Of a stretch of DNA of 64,000 nt, positions 1-8,277 are shown piece by piece (position 1 is the stretch's first letter; each line of letters opens with the position of its first letter). The DNA comes from Mesorhizobium sp. M1B.F.Ca.ET.045.04.1.1 (GTDB lineage Bacteria > Pseudomonadota > Alphaproteobacteria > Rhizobiales > Rhizobiaceae). The notes under the pieces are model-generated. The model was not told the origin of the DNA, did no database searches, and saw nothing but the letters and a program-made list of their open reading frames with translations. The stretch spans positions 682,001-746,000 of the forward strand of contig NZ_CP034448.1 in the NCBI RefSeq assembly GCF_003952465.1, given 5' to 3'. The translations under genes were made by a program, and so were the position numbers.

Positions 1-1
1 G

Positions 2-1153
2 GATTTCCAGCCCAAGGCATGGGCGCCGGATACCGGCTGGCCGATCAGCCGCGCCGATATCGAACCTTATCTGCCCGAAGTCCGCGATATTCTCGAGCTT
101 CCCGACTTCCGGCCCGATGTCCCAATCTCGGACGACATCCGCTGGGTGCAGTTGATCAAGAGCGGCGCCGTGCGCTTTGCCGAGAAATTCGCCGACGAGC
201 TCGACCGGAGCAAGAACGTCGCCGTCGTGCTCAACACCTACGCAACGGAGCTCGCCGGCGACGGCAAGCGCGTGACCGGCGCCAAATTGTGGTCGAACGG
301 CCAGGACGCCGGCACCTTCACGGCGGATTACTTCATCACCTGCACCGGCGGGTTGGAGAACTCCAAGCTGCTGCTCTGGTCGAACCGGCGCTCGAATGGC
401 GGTGTCGTGCCGAACGCCGCAGCACTCGGCCGCTATTGGATGGAGCACCCGACTTTCGAGGGCGGCAATGCCATCCTCGCCAGCTACGGCGAGTTCGAGG
501 TCGACGCCTCGAACGAAGCCTTCTTCTCGCCGACGCCTGCCGCGATGGAGCGGCTGCAGATCCTGAATTTCGGCATCAGGCTGATCGAGATGCCCTACCC
601 GAATGTCAAACGGCTGATCGCCGACCTCGCCTGCACCGCGCCCAATATGGCGGAATGGATGTCGGACCAGCTCAGCCAGCGCCTGCGTTGCGCCGCCCAG
701 CTCTACGTCGCCTGGGAACAGGCGCCGCTCGCCTCGAACCAGATCGAGCTGTCGAAGACCGATGTCGACCACGCCGGCGTGCCGCGCATCGAGCTGCACT
801 GGAAGAAGTCGCCGCTCGAGCGCCGCACCTTGCTGGAGGGCTTGCGGCTCTTCGGCACCACCATGGCGCAGAAGAATCTCGGCCGCGTGCGCATCGCCGA
901 CTGGATCAGCAATGGCAGCGACTACCCGACGAACCAGGAAACGGCGGGCCACCACCATATGGGCGGCACCCGCATGGGCACCGATGTCTTGAAGAGCGTC
1001 GTCGACGCCAACTGCAAGGTGCACGGCATGGACAACCTCTATGTCGGCGGCTCCTCGGTGTTCTGCACGTCCGGGCAGTGCAACCCGACGACCACCATCA
1101 CCGCGCTCGCCTGCCGGCTGGGCGATCACCTGAGCAAGGTGATCACAGTCTGA
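2..1153 (+). CDS. GMC family oxidoreductase, C-terminal part (cut by window edge)
   Basis: FAD-dependent alcohol/sugar dehydrogenase of the glucose-methanol-choline family; the exact substrate cannot be told. The frame is already open at base 2, so the N-terminus with the FAD-binding GxGxxG motif lies outside the window; about 383 residues are visible. Support comes from the GMC C-terminal signature near the end: an HHMGGTRMG segment (around bases 952-975), followed by an N-P-T-T-T-I-T run typical of the family's FAD-proximal C-terminal motif. It reads through a substrate-domain region and ends in TGA. In rhizobia such proteins often pair with a small gluconate-dehydrogenase-like subunit, but no partner is visible here. 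Family assignment is firm, substrate unknown. Confidence 0.85.
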   Translation, partial: DFQPKAWAPDTGWPISRADIEPYLPEVRDILELPDFRPDVPISDDIRWVQLIKSGAVRFAEKFADELDRSKNVAVVLNTYATELAGDGKRVTGAKLWSNGQDAGTFTADYFITCTGGLENSKLLLWSNRRSNGGVVPNAAALGRYWMEHPTFEGGNAILASYGEFEVDASNEAFFSPTPAAMERLQILNFGIRLIEMPYPNVKRLIADLACTAPNMAEWMSDQLSQRLRCAAQLYVAWEQAPLASNQIELSKTDVDHAGVPRIELHWKKSPLERRTLLEGLRLFGTTMAQKNLGRVRIADWISNGSDYPTNQETAGHHHMGGTRMGTDVLKSVVDANCKVHGMDNLYVGGSSVFCTSGQCNPTTTITALACRLGDHLSKVITV

Positions 1154-1239
1154 GCTCCCCGAAAGGCAGGCAGCGCCGGCGCCTGGAATAGCAGCCGGCG
1201 CCGCCCTGGCGCGCCTTTTTGGGAGAGTTCGATCGGGCC

Positions 1240-1402
1240 TAGAGTCGTTCCGCTTTTCGCTAAACGCTGAACCGCCCTAAATTTGTCTTACGCAATTCCG
1301 GACGGAAAACCGCTGCGCACTTTTCCTGGAATTGCTCAAAGTATTGTCTTACGCAATTCCGGACGGAAAACCGCTGCGCACTTTTCCTGGAATTGCTCAA
1401 AG
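1240..1402. repeat. Two-hairpin intergenic repeat (copy 1) with a 61-nt tandem duplication
   Basis: This copy starts with CTAGAG at 1240 and carries the conserved core GCAATTCCGGACGGAAAACC followed by CTTTTCCTGGAATTGCTC. The core unit is present twice in direct tandem (about 1283-1341 and 1344-1402, period 61), essentially identical, so the second hairpin has been duplicated. Related copies lie near 2211, 6137, 39870, 44735, 52401 and 63053. The right end runs into the 3' end of the small gene on the minus strand. Confidence 0.8.
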
Positions 1403-1564
1403 CCCGTAAACGGCGACGCGCACCAGCACGGCCGCGGCGGCAAGCGCCACCAGAAGAATGCCGAGGCCGATGGGCGAGCCCCAGCCATACCATTACATCG
1501 CCAGCTTGGCGTATCTGTACTCCTCCTCATTCGAGAGATGGTTGCGCTGTTGAATCAAGCTCAT
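1397..1564 (-). pseudogene. Small single-pass membrane protein gene interrupted by an in-frame TAA
   Basis: On the minus strand an ATG at 1564 is preceded by a perfect AAGGAG Shine-Dalgarno at normal distance. The frame encodes 23 residues (MSLIQQRNHLSNEEEYRYAK then LAM), hits TAA at 1493-1495, and continues open for 31 residues: WYGWGSPIG, a hydrophobic helix rich in A, V and L, then a TGA at 1397-1399. No start codon lies between the TAA and the helix. A single change of TAA to TAC/TAT would give one 55-residue protein with a cytoplasmic N-terminus and a C-terminal helix. Read as a nonsense-mutated small gene; a sequencing error or two-part expression is possible. It is divergent from the MarR gene. 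Confidence 0.5.
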
Positions 1565-1661
1565 CGTTCACTCCTTTGTCGGCGACTTTGCCCTTGCCTT
1601 GCAAAGGGCGGCGTCGCATATTTGATACGATAGTCTGAATGTTCGACAGATTGATAGTTAG

Positions 1662-2144
1662 ATGATTGAAGTAAATTCGTCAAGCGCCGATCGGGCTGAA
1701 ATGACAGCGGCCGTCAGCCTCGCCGTCATGCGCTGGCAGGACGCGACGCAGGCCTATGACGAGGCGGTGGGGGCGCGGCTCGGGCTGATCGCTGCCGAGC
1801 GGCATTGCCTGGGCCTGCTCTATGGCGGGCCGCAGTCGGCAGGCGCCGTGGCAGCGGCAACGGGGCTGACGCCGGCAGCGGTGACGGCCCTGATCGACCG
1901 GCTGGAGGCGCGCGGGCTCGTCACCCGAACCCGCAGCCTGGAGGACAGGCGCAAGGTGGTGATCGAGGCGACAGGGCTGACGAGGGAATTGTCGGAGCGC
2001 TACTACGGCGCCATCGCGCGGGAAGGCGAAAAAGTGGTCGCGAGCTTCAGCGACGCCGAACTGGCGACCGTGCTGCGCTTTATCAACGCCGCGCTCGATC
2101 TGCAGAACAAGCAGCTTGCAAAGTTGAAGGCCGAGCCGGCTTGA
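1662..2144 (+). CDS. MarR family transcriptional regulator
   Basis: 160-residue winged-helix repressor. The central region has the MarR DNA-binding pattern: a helix AGAVAAATGLTPAAVTALID acting as recognition helix, then RLEARGLVTRTRSLEDRRKV, the beta-wing with the family's D-x-R signature. The C-terminal helices (around residues 105-155) would form the dimer interface. The gene is divergent from the broken small membrane gene, so it may act on the 1565-1661 gap. No clear Shine-Dalgarno precedes the ATG; 1662 is chosen because it is the only start giving a full N-terminal helix. The ligand cannot be predicted. Confidence 0.88.
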   Translation: MIEVNSSSADRAEMTAAVSLAVMRWQDATQAYDEAVGARLGLIAAERHCLGLLYGGPQSAGAVAAATGLTPAAVTALIDRLEARGLVTRTRSLEDRRKVVIEATGLTRELSERYYGAIAREGEKVVASFSDAELATVLRFINAALDLQNKQLAKLKAEPA

Positions 2145-2210
2145 ACGGTCCAGTCGCCGTCTCGGCAACTGGACCGCTCTGAGGCCGGCTGGGCGAAAGC
2201 CGGCTTTGGC

Positions 2211-2315
2211 TAGAGCGTTTCACCGTTTCACGGAAACGGCGAACCGCTCTATCTCTTTGTTTTGAAGCAATTCCGGACGGAAAACCGTTACACACTTTTC
2301 CTGGAATTGCTCTAA
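2211..2315. repeat. Two-hairpin intergenic repeat (copy 2), overlapping the phhA stop codon
   Basis: The left hairpin runs from TAGAGCGTTTC to a matching GAACCGCTCTA; a linker TCTCTTTGTTTTGAA follows; the right hairpin runs from GCAATTCC to GGAATTGCTCTA. The last CTA, read on the minus strand, is the TAG stop codon of phhA (2312-2314). The element fills the gap between the converging MarR and phhA genes. Confidence 0.85.
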
Positions 2316-3145
2316 ACCGTGGCCGGATCGAGCGCCGGCTGGCCCTTGAACCGCGCGATGATGCCGGCAAGGTCGTCGCCGGCGAATGCATCGCGCAACG
2401 CGTCGAAGGACGGCAGCACGAAATAGGCGCGCTGGAACTTGTCGATCTCGTAGCCGGTGCGCATCACCGTCTCGAGGTCGAACGGCACATGGTGCGCATC
2501 CTTGCTTTCGACCGCGAACTGCAGCTCGGTGAAGGACGACATCAGCCCGGCGCCGAAGGCCTTCAGCGGCTGGCCGGCTTCCTGGATGAGGCCGTATTCG
2601 GCGCTGTACCAGTAGAGCCGGGTGATCATCTCGTCGCCGCCGAGCGCGATCATGTCCTCGGCCTTCTCGCCGTACATCTGCATGAAGTCGGCAAATACCG
2701 GCTGCGTCAGGATCGGCACGTGGCCGAAGAAGTCGTGGAACATGTCCGGCTCGACGATATAGTCGAGCTCCTGCCTCGTCCGCAGCCAGTTGGTGACCGG
2801 GAAGCGCCGGTTGGCCAGATGATCGAAGAAGGGGCCGGCGGGGATCAGGCCGGGCACCGCCACGATCTCCCAGCCGGTCAGCTTGCGCAGTTTTTCGCTG
2901 ATGGCGTCGAAATCCGGAATTTTGTCGAGCAGGCCGAGCGTTGCGACGCCGTCGAGATAGGAACGGTGCGCGAGCCTCTGTGTCAGCTTCGTCTGGCGGT
3001 CGCAGAGCGTGCGCCACACCGCCTGCTCTTCGGCCGAATAGTCGTACCCTTGAGCCACCGTGAAATCGGCGCGGCAAACCGAATAATCGCCGCGAAGGCC
3101 CTGCGCGGCGCATTCGCGGGCATAGTCGGCAACGCTGATCGTCAT
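2312..3145 (-). CDS. phhA: Phenylalanine-4-hydroxylase (bacterial, pterin-dependent)
   Basis: Converts phenylalanine to tyrosine with tetrahydropterin and O2 in the cytosol, the first step of phenylalanine catabolism. At 277 residues it has the length of the single-domain bacterial enzymes. The iron site is intact: His137 and His142 in EPDMFHDFFGHVP and Glu183 in YWYSAEYGL, matching the family's 2-His-1-carboxylate triad. The start at 3145 sits behind a Shine-Dalgarno-like AGGAGG (minus strand). A divergent Lrp/AsnC-type regulator starts 138 bases away, the usual arrangement for amino-acid catabolism genes, so it probably controls phhA in response to an aromatic amino acid (inferred). No pterin dehydratase gene (phhB) is next to it. 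Confidence 0.96.
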   Translation of the reverse strand: MTISVADYARECAAQGLRGDYSVCRADFTVAQGYDYSAEEQAVWRTLCDRQTKLTQRLAHRSYLDGVATLGLLDKIPDFDAISEKLRKLTGWEIVAVPGLIPAGPFFDHLANRRFPVTNWLRTRQELDYIVEPDMFHDFFGHVPILTQPVFADFMQMYGEKAEDMIALGGDEMITRLYWYSAEYGLIQEAGQPLKAFGAGLMSSFTELQFAVESKDAHHVPFDLETVMRTGYEIDKFQRAYFVLPSFDALRDAFAGDDLAGIIARFKGQPALDPATV

Positions 3146-3283
3146 TTTTTCCTCCTCAAGATCGTGATCCGCGGATCATGAATACATGGTAGCCGCGGCT
3201 GGCGAGGCAAATCAGCCTTGTTTGTAGCCAAATGACCAGTTTTGAGGTAAGCTTCGCTCGAAACCGCAGATCGAGGAGTGGAA

Positions 3284-3760
3284 ATGCCTCAATTGGATGA
3301 GTTCGAGATAAAAATGCTCGACGTCTTGCAGCGCGATGGACGAATGCCCGTGTCGGAGCTGGCGCAGGAGATCGGCCTGTCGACCACGCCCTGCGCTCGC
3401 CGCTTCGAGGCGCTGCAGGGCGCCGGCATCATCAAGGGCTTTGCCGCCATGCTCAGTCGCCGGGCGCTCGGCCTGATGGTCGAGGTATTCATCCAGGTCC
3501 GCCTGGTGAGCCACAGCGACGGCTCGCCGGAAAGTTTCATCGCCGCCGTGCAGCGCATGGACGAGGTCTCGTCCTGCTGGACGATGACAGGCGACCACGA
3601 TTTTCTGCTGCATGTGATGGTGCCGTCGGTGGACGATCTCAACGGCTTCGTCATGCACCGGCTTATGCGGCTGCCCGGTGTGCGTGACGTCCACACCCAG
3701 CTCGTGCTGCAGAATATCAAGGGGCCTGGTCATGTGCCGCTCACCCATCTGCGGCGTTAG
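3284..3760 (+). CDS. Lrp/AsnC family regulator, probably of phhA
   Basis: 158-residue Lrp-type regulator. The N-terminal part (residues about 2-60) has the AsnC helix-turn-helix: a LDVLQRDGRMPVSELAQEIG segment, then LSTTPCARRFEALQGAGIIKG. The C-terminal half is the RAM ligand-binding/oligomerisation domain with the characteristic GDHDFLLHVMVP strand. GTG at 3278 is possible, but GGAG at 3275-3278 is correctly spaced for ATG 3284. Transcribed away from phhA; by family precedent it would sense an amino acid, likely phenylalanine or tyrosine, and activate the neighbour. The gap 3146-3283 should contain both promoters. Confidence 0.9.
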   Translation: MPQLDEFEIKMLDVLQRDGRMPVSELAQEIGLSTTPCARRFEALQGAGIIKGFAAMLSRRALGLMVEVFIQVRLVSHSDGSPESFIAAVQRMDEVSSCWTMTGDHDFLLHVMVPSVDDLNGFVMHRLMRLPGVRDVHTQLVLQNIKGPGHVPLTHLRR

Positions 3761-3774
3761 ATTATGTCTGCAAC

Positions 3775-3800
3775 CGGGTTCCCCTTCGGAAAGGAACCCG
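3775..3800 (+). terminator. Stem-loop after the Lrp gene
   Basis: An 8-bp perfect stem CGGGTTCC / GGAACCCG with a 10-nt loop begins 14 bases after the stop codon of the regulator. No run of T follows, so it may be a weak or Rho-assisted terminator or an mRNA 3' end stabiliser. Confidence 0.5.
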
Positions 3801-4157
3801 ACAAGACACAGGATCAAAAGTTGAATCCGCGGGAACTGTCCAGCGTCAAATGAAAATAAGACTGCTCAATATTAAGAAACGACATGCCTGGAGATTTCCG
3901 ATAACATTAACGTTACGCGTGTCTTCTCTCGCGCGCCGGAGGAAATAAAAATCCTGCATTGTCCCGGCAACTCCAGACTGTTGCATGGATTCCTTGACCG
4001 GTCGCGGTGCCGAGGCGGTCGCGCAATCCGTTTACCGCCGGTTAGCAACATTAGTGTCTTATAATGGATCAGGCTTGCCTTCGTCCTTCCGTGAGGACTT
4101 GACGGACTTCGTTTGCTCGAGCCGTTGATGCGGAGGATGATCGCCAAGGAGCGTTGC
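3801..4157. other. Intergenic region upstream of the GGDEF/EAL gene
   Basis: No convincing coding sequence. It is noticeably more AT-rich around 3850-3960 than the flanking genes, which fits a promoter region, but no box can be assigned with confidence. A TTG at 4113 and ATGs at 4128 and 4137 extend the downstream frame, but the AAGGAG at 4146-4151 points to ATG 4158 as the true start. Confidence 0.4.
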
Positions 4158-6137
4158 ATGCAATTGACGGAGGATGTGGCTCAGAGGGTCACCGAAGCGA
4201 TTTCACGCCCGTCGTGGAAATCGGCCGATCCGACGCTTTTCGCGATGCTTCTGCAGAAGAATGCGGACCAGAACCGCAAGGTCGTCCGTTGGGGCATAGC
4301 GGCGGCCGTGTTGAGCTACATATGCTACGGCGCCTTCGACTGGTTTCTTTTCCCGGACCTTGCGGACCGTCTGATCCTGACGCGCCTGACGTTGGGACTG
4401 ACCTTCCTGGTGCTTGTCGAACTCGTCGCTCGACGCGGTTTTGCCGTCACCACTCTGCACTATGTTGCCGCCCTGGCGATCGTGGCGGGCGCAATCGGGT
4501 GGCTGCTGTCGGCGCTCGGCACGACGCATCAGGAAGCGCTGTCCCATTTCATCATCTTCGGCACGGTGTTCATTCTCGGCGCCAATCTTTTCTTCAATTT
4601 CCGGCTATGGCTCTCGGCGCTGTCATCGGCGACCGTGACGGTCGCCTTCGCGAGCGCCACGCTGTTCGTCCTTCAAGCCGACTTTGCCACCCGCCTGGTG
4701 CTTGCAACCTATTTCGCGAATTGCCTTGTTTTGTCGCTATATCTCTCATGGCGCCTCAGCATGGAGCGCTACCACACCTTCCTGCATGCGCTTCAGGCGC
4801 AGATCCAGGAGCAGGTCGCCATCGAGAACGGCCAAAAGCTCATCGAGATCGCGGATACGGATCCGCTTACCGGGCTCAAGAACCGCAGGGCGATCACACG
4901 GGAATTCGCGGAGTTGTGCAAGGAATGGGCCAAGGACAATGACGAAATAGGCGTCATTCTCATGGATGTCGACTACTTCAAGCGGTTCAACGACCGGCTT
5001 GGACATCAGGCCGGCGACGACTGCCTGATCGAGCTCGCCCGTGCCTTCGACGAAACGGCGGCTTCCAACCACGCCATCGCGGGACGCTACGGCGGCGAGG
5101 AATTCGTCGTGCTGTGCAAGGTCGCCGGACATGATCATCTGCGCGAGGTGACGCATCAATTCTGCCGGGCCGTCGAGGATCTGAAAATCTCCCATCCCGA
5201 CCGGGATGACAAGCTCGACATCGTCACCATCAGCGCCGGCGCGTCGTTGACGCGCGCCGAGCAAAGCATAGAGCTTCGCATCCTGCTGCAGGAGGCCGAC
5301 CGCGCGCTCTATGCGTCGAAATTCTCGGGGCGCGCGACCTTCACGATCTATGACGCGCAGGCCATCGACCAGAAGCGCGCCAGCCAGAATCTCTCGGAAC
5401 TGCTCAAGCATGCCGTTTCGGAGGGACTTGTCTCCGTTGTTTATCAACCGATCTGCGATGCGACATCCGGCCAGGTGCTTGGTCATGAGTCGCTGATGCG
5501 GCTGCGCGACTTCGACGGCAGCGTGATCAGCCCGTCGGTGTTCATACCCGTCGCCGAGCAGACAGGCGGGATCGAGGAACTTGGGCTGTGGCTGATCGAT
5601 CGGGCCTGCGGCGACATGGTCGAGCACGGATTGGGTGCGGTCGTGTCGGCGAACGTATCGGTCGTTCAGCTCAAGGCGCCGAATTTCCCGCTGCACATCG
5701 CCGAGATTCTTGGCCGGCATGGCATGGCGCCTCATAAACTGGCGCTCGAGGTCACCGAGGGCAGCGACATTTCCCTGGAGGCGCAGGCCGCCAGAAGCAT
5801 CGAGCAGCTTCGAGCCCTGGGCGTTCAAATTTGGCTGGATGATTTCGGAACCGGATTTGCGGGTCTGGCATGGCTGCGTCGTTTCAAGTTCGACGTCGTC
5901 AAGATCGACCGAAGTTTCCTGCACGATTGCCAGACGGTTCGCGGCCTGAGCCTGTTGCAGGACATGGTCAGGCTTCTGCGTAATCTTGGCCACACGGTCC
6001 TTGTCGAGGGCGTCGAGACGAAAGAGCAGCAGAACCTGCTGCAGCACATGGGCATTCAGTCGATCCAGGGCTTCCTCACCGGGCGCCCGGTTCCGATCGA
6101 AGAGATCAAGCAGGCCAGGCGGGAACTCGTCGCTTAA
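4158..6137 (+). CDS. Membrane-bound GGDEF-EAL protein (diguanylate cyclase / c-di-GMP phosphodiesterase)
   Basis: 659 residues. About five or six transmembrane helices in the first 210 residues (hydrophobic runs such as AAAVLSYICYGAFDW and FIIFGTVFILGANLFFN) form an integral sensory region of no recognised type. A GGDEF domain follows, with DPLTGLKNRR, DVDYFKRFND and an intact GGEEF active-site motif at about residue 313, so cyclase activity is plausible. The C-terminal EAL domain has ESL in place of EAL, but keeps the catalytic DDFGTG, VEGVET and N-x-S motifs, so phosphodiesterase activity may remain. Start chosen at ATG 4158 with AAGGAG six bases upstream. The TAA stop lies inside the arm of a repeat hairpin. 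Monocistronic; role in c-di-GMP turnover, signal unknown. Confidence 0.92.
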   Translation: MQLTEDVAQRVTEAISRPSWKSADPTLFAMLLQKNADQNRKVVRWGIAAAVLSYICYGAFDWFLFPDLADRLILTRLTLGLTFLVLVELVARRGFAVTTLHYVAALAIVAGAIGWLLSALGTTHQEALSHFIIFGTVFILGANLFFNFRLWLSALSSATVTVAFASATLFVLQADFATRLVLATYFANCLVLSLYLSWRLSMERYHTFLHALQAQIQEQVAIENGQKLIEIADTDPLTGLKNRRAITREFAELCKEWAKDNDEIGVILMDVDYFKRFNDRLGHQAGDDCLIELARAFDETAASNHAIAGRYGGEEFVVLCKVAGHDHLREVTHQFCRAVEDLKISHPDRDDKLDIVTISAGASLTRAEQSIELRILLQEADRALYASKFSGRATFTIYDAQAIDQKRASQNLSELLKHAVSEGLVSVVYQPICDATSGQVLGHESLMRLRDFDGSVISPSVFIPVAEQTGGIEELGLWLIDRACGDMVEHGLGAVVSANVSVVQLKAPNFPLHIAEILGRHGMAPHKLALEVTEGSDISLEAQAARSIEQLRALGVQIWLDDFGTGFAGLAWLRRFKFDVVKIDRSFLHDCQTVRGLSLLQDMVRLLRNLGHTVLVEGVETKEQQNLLQHMGIQSIQGFLTGRPVPIEEIKQARRELVA

Positions 6138-6290
6138 AGCGCGTCGCATTGAAACGGATTCAGGCGACGCGCTTTAAGTCTTTGTTTTGATGCATGTCGT
6201 TGCCCCGAACCGCTGCACACTTCTGGGCGACATGCATTAGAGCAATTCCAGGAAAAGTGTGAAACGGTTTTCCTGGAACTGCGTCATGCG
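6134..6290. repeat. Two-hairpin intergenic repeat (copy 3), containing the stop of the GGDEF-EAL gene
   Basis: Starts with TTAAAGCGCGTCGC, pairing perfectly with GCGACGCGCTTTAA near 6165-6178; the TAA stop codon of the preceding gene is part of the left arm. A linker AGTCTTTGTTTTGAT leads to a second hairpin, ATGCATGTCG with CGACATGCAT, and a third module GCAATTCCAGGAAAA / TTTTCCTGGAACTGC follows at 6242-6284. The stem sequences differ from other copies, but pairing is kept. Confidence 0.8.
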
Positions 6291-6311
6291 CAGGAGCCGG
6301 AGGGCTCCATG

Positions 6312-6342
6312 AAAAAGGTCGGGCCGCTTCACGGCCCGACCT
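6312..6342 (-). terminator. Rho-independent terminator of the methyltransferase gene
   Basis: On the minus strand AGGTCGGGCCG pairs over 11 bases with CGGCCCGACCT around a 5-nt loop and is followed directly by a run of T (bases 6316-6312). It lies 43 bases after the stop of the methyltransferase gene and has the right orientation for it. Confidence 0.85.
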
Positions 6343-6384
6343 GGAAAGCAGCTCCGCTGTCGCCTATGCCGGCGCTGCGAAATC

Positions 6385-7425
6385 TCAGCGCTTGCGGATC
6401 TTGCCGTAAACGATGTTCCTGTTCGTTCCGTAATAGACCTCGGCGTCGACGCGGTTCTTGTCGACCGCGGCATTGATGATGTCCCACATGTCGCCGGCCG
6501 AGCGCAGGATGAGCGGCCAGTCCATGAAGGTCTCCATGTAGCCGTCGGTGGTGATCTCGTCGCTGAAGTTGGCGAAGAGGAATTCGCCGTCCGGCTTGAC
6601 CAGTTCCATGGCTCGCTGCAGCAGGCGTGCGCCGACAGGGAGCGGCAGGTAGTCGTACAAGCCGGATGCATAGACGAGATCGAACGTGCCAAGCGGGTAG
6701 GCGCGCCGCAAGAGGCCGCGCACGGAGCCGTCTATGGCTTCCACTGCGGTGCCGGCGAGGTCGCGGTTGACGGTGCCGACGCTCACCGGGTCCTGGTCGA
6801 GACCCACCCAGCGCTTCAATCTTTTTTCGGCGAGCGCCTTTGAGAGCTCGGCTTCCCGCAAATGGCCGCAGGCGATTGCCAGCACCTCGGCATTCTCCAC
6901 TCGCGCAGCCGTTTCGTCGACCGTCCTGGCCAGTATCTCGCGGCGCTCGCGCCCCGCCACCGAACTTGCCGCCTCGCTCGTATAGGCAAAGATCGCGCGG
7001 CCGAGTTCGCTCGATGATGCCACGATCTCGTCGGCGCTCGGATGCTTGTAGTAGATGTCCAGCAGCGTCGCGTCGCCCGAATAGCCGCGCGGCTTTTCGA
7101 AGGACCAGCGCGTGAACGGATCCTGTTTCAGGTATGCCGCCACGCGATGCTGCTGAGCCAGCGGGATCAGCTCCTGCCAGACGGCCGGGGCGGCATCGTG
7201 GCGCAATTCGTGCAATCGACCGGCCAGTCTTTCGACGATTTGCCCCGCGGGCTCCTGGCGCGCGAAAGCCTGGTGGGCGAGGTCCAGCACAAGCGAGAGC
7301 TGGGCCGCCCGCGCCTTGAGCTCGACGGCGTCGACCGTCTCCGCGGACGCCGCCTTGTGCTTTTTGATCAACGTCGATGTGATGAGGCTTGCTTCATCAA
7401 TTTTCAAATCAGGATTCAACGCCAT
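6385..7425 (-). CDS. Class I SAM-dependent methyltransferase with helical N-terminal domain
   Basis: 346 residues. An alpha-helical N-terminal region (about 1-140) ends in RGYSGDATLLDIYY, a motif I associate with proteins annotated as 3-hydroxypalmitate methyl ester (extracellular factor) synthases. The C-terminal half is a Rossmann-type methyltransferase: VLAIACGHLREAEL as the SAM-binding motif I, GLDQDPVSV as the acidic loop, and FDLVYASGLYDYLP as motif IV. The ligand is unproven; making a fatty-acid methyl ester signal is only a guess by resemblance. No sensor kinase of a quorum-sensing type is adjacent. Monocistronic, with its own strong terminator. Confidence 0.75.
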   Translation of the reverse strand: MALNPDLKIDEASLITSTLIKKHKAASAETVDAVELKARAAQLSLVLDLAHQAFARQEPAGQIVERLAGRLHELRHDAAPAVWQELIPLAQQHRVAAYLKQDPFTRWSFEKPRGYSGDATLLDIYYKHPSADEIVASSSELGRAIFAYTSEAASSVAGRERREILARTVDETAARVENAEVLAIACGHLREAELSKALAEKRLKRWVGLDQDPVSVGTVNRDLAGTAVEAIDGSVRGLLRRAYPLGTFDLVYASGLYDYLPLPVGARLLQRAMELVKPDGEFLFANFSDEITTDGYMETFMDWPLILRSAGDMWDIINAAVDKNRVDAEVYYGTNRNIVYGKIRKR

Positions 7426-7763
7426 ATGGGCATTCCTTGTGGTCCCCCACCGGCGATTATAGATGCTTAGAGTTTTAATAAAAGTTTAGGACAGGCTGCA
7501 TTAGCAAAGCTTAAAATAATGATTCTCCAAGGTTTGACCGCGGAAAGCCTGCGGCCGCCGCGTGAACCAGCGCGTGCTGAATTGTGGGAGCATGCTGCGA
7601 AAGGCCGAAGAGGAACCGATGGGCGGCAGGCGCACGGCGCGCAGGTCTTGTGCCTCTGCCGGTTAGCCACGCCTGCCGCGCATTCGAGCGCCATGAAGGG
7701 CTGCCATGCTGGAACGGCGCTGGCCGTCGACAAGCGCTGCGCTAGCTCCTTGGAGTTGGCGGT
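7426..7763. other. 338-base intergenic stretch
   Basis: Holds the divergent promoters of the methyltransferase (minus) and the RidA gene (plus). It is AT-richer near 7440-7530, which fits a promoter. Open frames that cross it lack ribosome binding sites and family features, so I see no gene. Confidence 0.45.
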
Positions 7764-8249
7764 GTGGCAGGAGAAGCAAGATGGAGCTTGTTACACCTTG
7801 TTACACACAGAAAGATCAAAGGCGACCGCCAGATGCCGTGGGGAAAAGGCACTGTGGTCAAAGGCGCCAGGGGCTATGTCTTTCTTGCCGGCAATACCGG
7901 CACAGCCGGAAATTATGATCCGTCGACCGGCAAGGGCGGCGCCGTCGGCGATGCCGCGGCACAATGGCGCTCGATCCTGATGAACATCAAATCGGATCTG
8001 GAGGAACTCGGCAGTTCGCTCGATCACCTCATCAAGATCACCCAGTACGTCAACGGACCGTTTCCGGACGGCGGAGCTCTAAGCTCGCCCAATTTTCGAC
8101 TGGACGTGATGGATGAATTCTTCGCCGAACACTGTCCGAAGCACTACAGCTACAACAATCCGCCGCCATCGGAAGTAATCGGCGTTGCCGCACTCGCGCA
8201 TCCCGACTTGGTTATCGAGATCGTGGCGGTCGCAGCCTTGCCGGATTAG
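7764..8249 (+). CDS. RidA/YjgF/YER057c/UK114 family protein
   Basis: Small trimeric enzyme fold that hydrolyses reactive enamine/imine intermediates, although many subgroups have no known substrate. Family features: a start near PWGKGTVVKGARGYVFLAGN, then Q-W-R-S-I-L helix, SSLDHLIKITQYV, and a C-terminal HPDLVIEIVAVAAL strand. The GTG at 7764 has GGAG eight bases upstream; the ATG at 7833 would give a 138-residue protein, nearer the usual RidA size, and is a real alternative. The conserved arginine of catalytically active RidA (near the C-terminal third) is not obvious: the segment reads PPPSEVIGVAALAHP, so it may belong to a non-deaminase subgroup. Converges on argB. Confidence 0.8.
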   Translation: MAGEARWSLLHLVTHRKIKGDRQMPWGKGTVVKGARGYVFLAGNTGTAGNYDPSTGKGGAVGDAAAQWRSILMNIKSDLEELGSSLDHLIKITQYVNGPFPDGGALSSPNFRLDVMDEFFAEHCPKHYSYNNPPPSEVIGVAALAHPDLVIEIVAVAALPD

Positions 8250-8277
8250 CGGATGGCGCGGCTTCCGGCAGAAAATA

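Noticed and set aside
19..1191. Long plus-strand frame overlapping the GMC gene
   Set aside because: Arginine-rich, no family features, shadows the GMC oxidoreductase frame.
1283..1402. CRISPR array
   Set aside because: Only two units, spaced by a few bases, and the unit belongs to a dispersed hairpin repeat.
7519..7980. 153-codon frame overlapping the RidA start
   Set aside because: No Shine-Dalgarno or family match; it runs out of frame into RidA.
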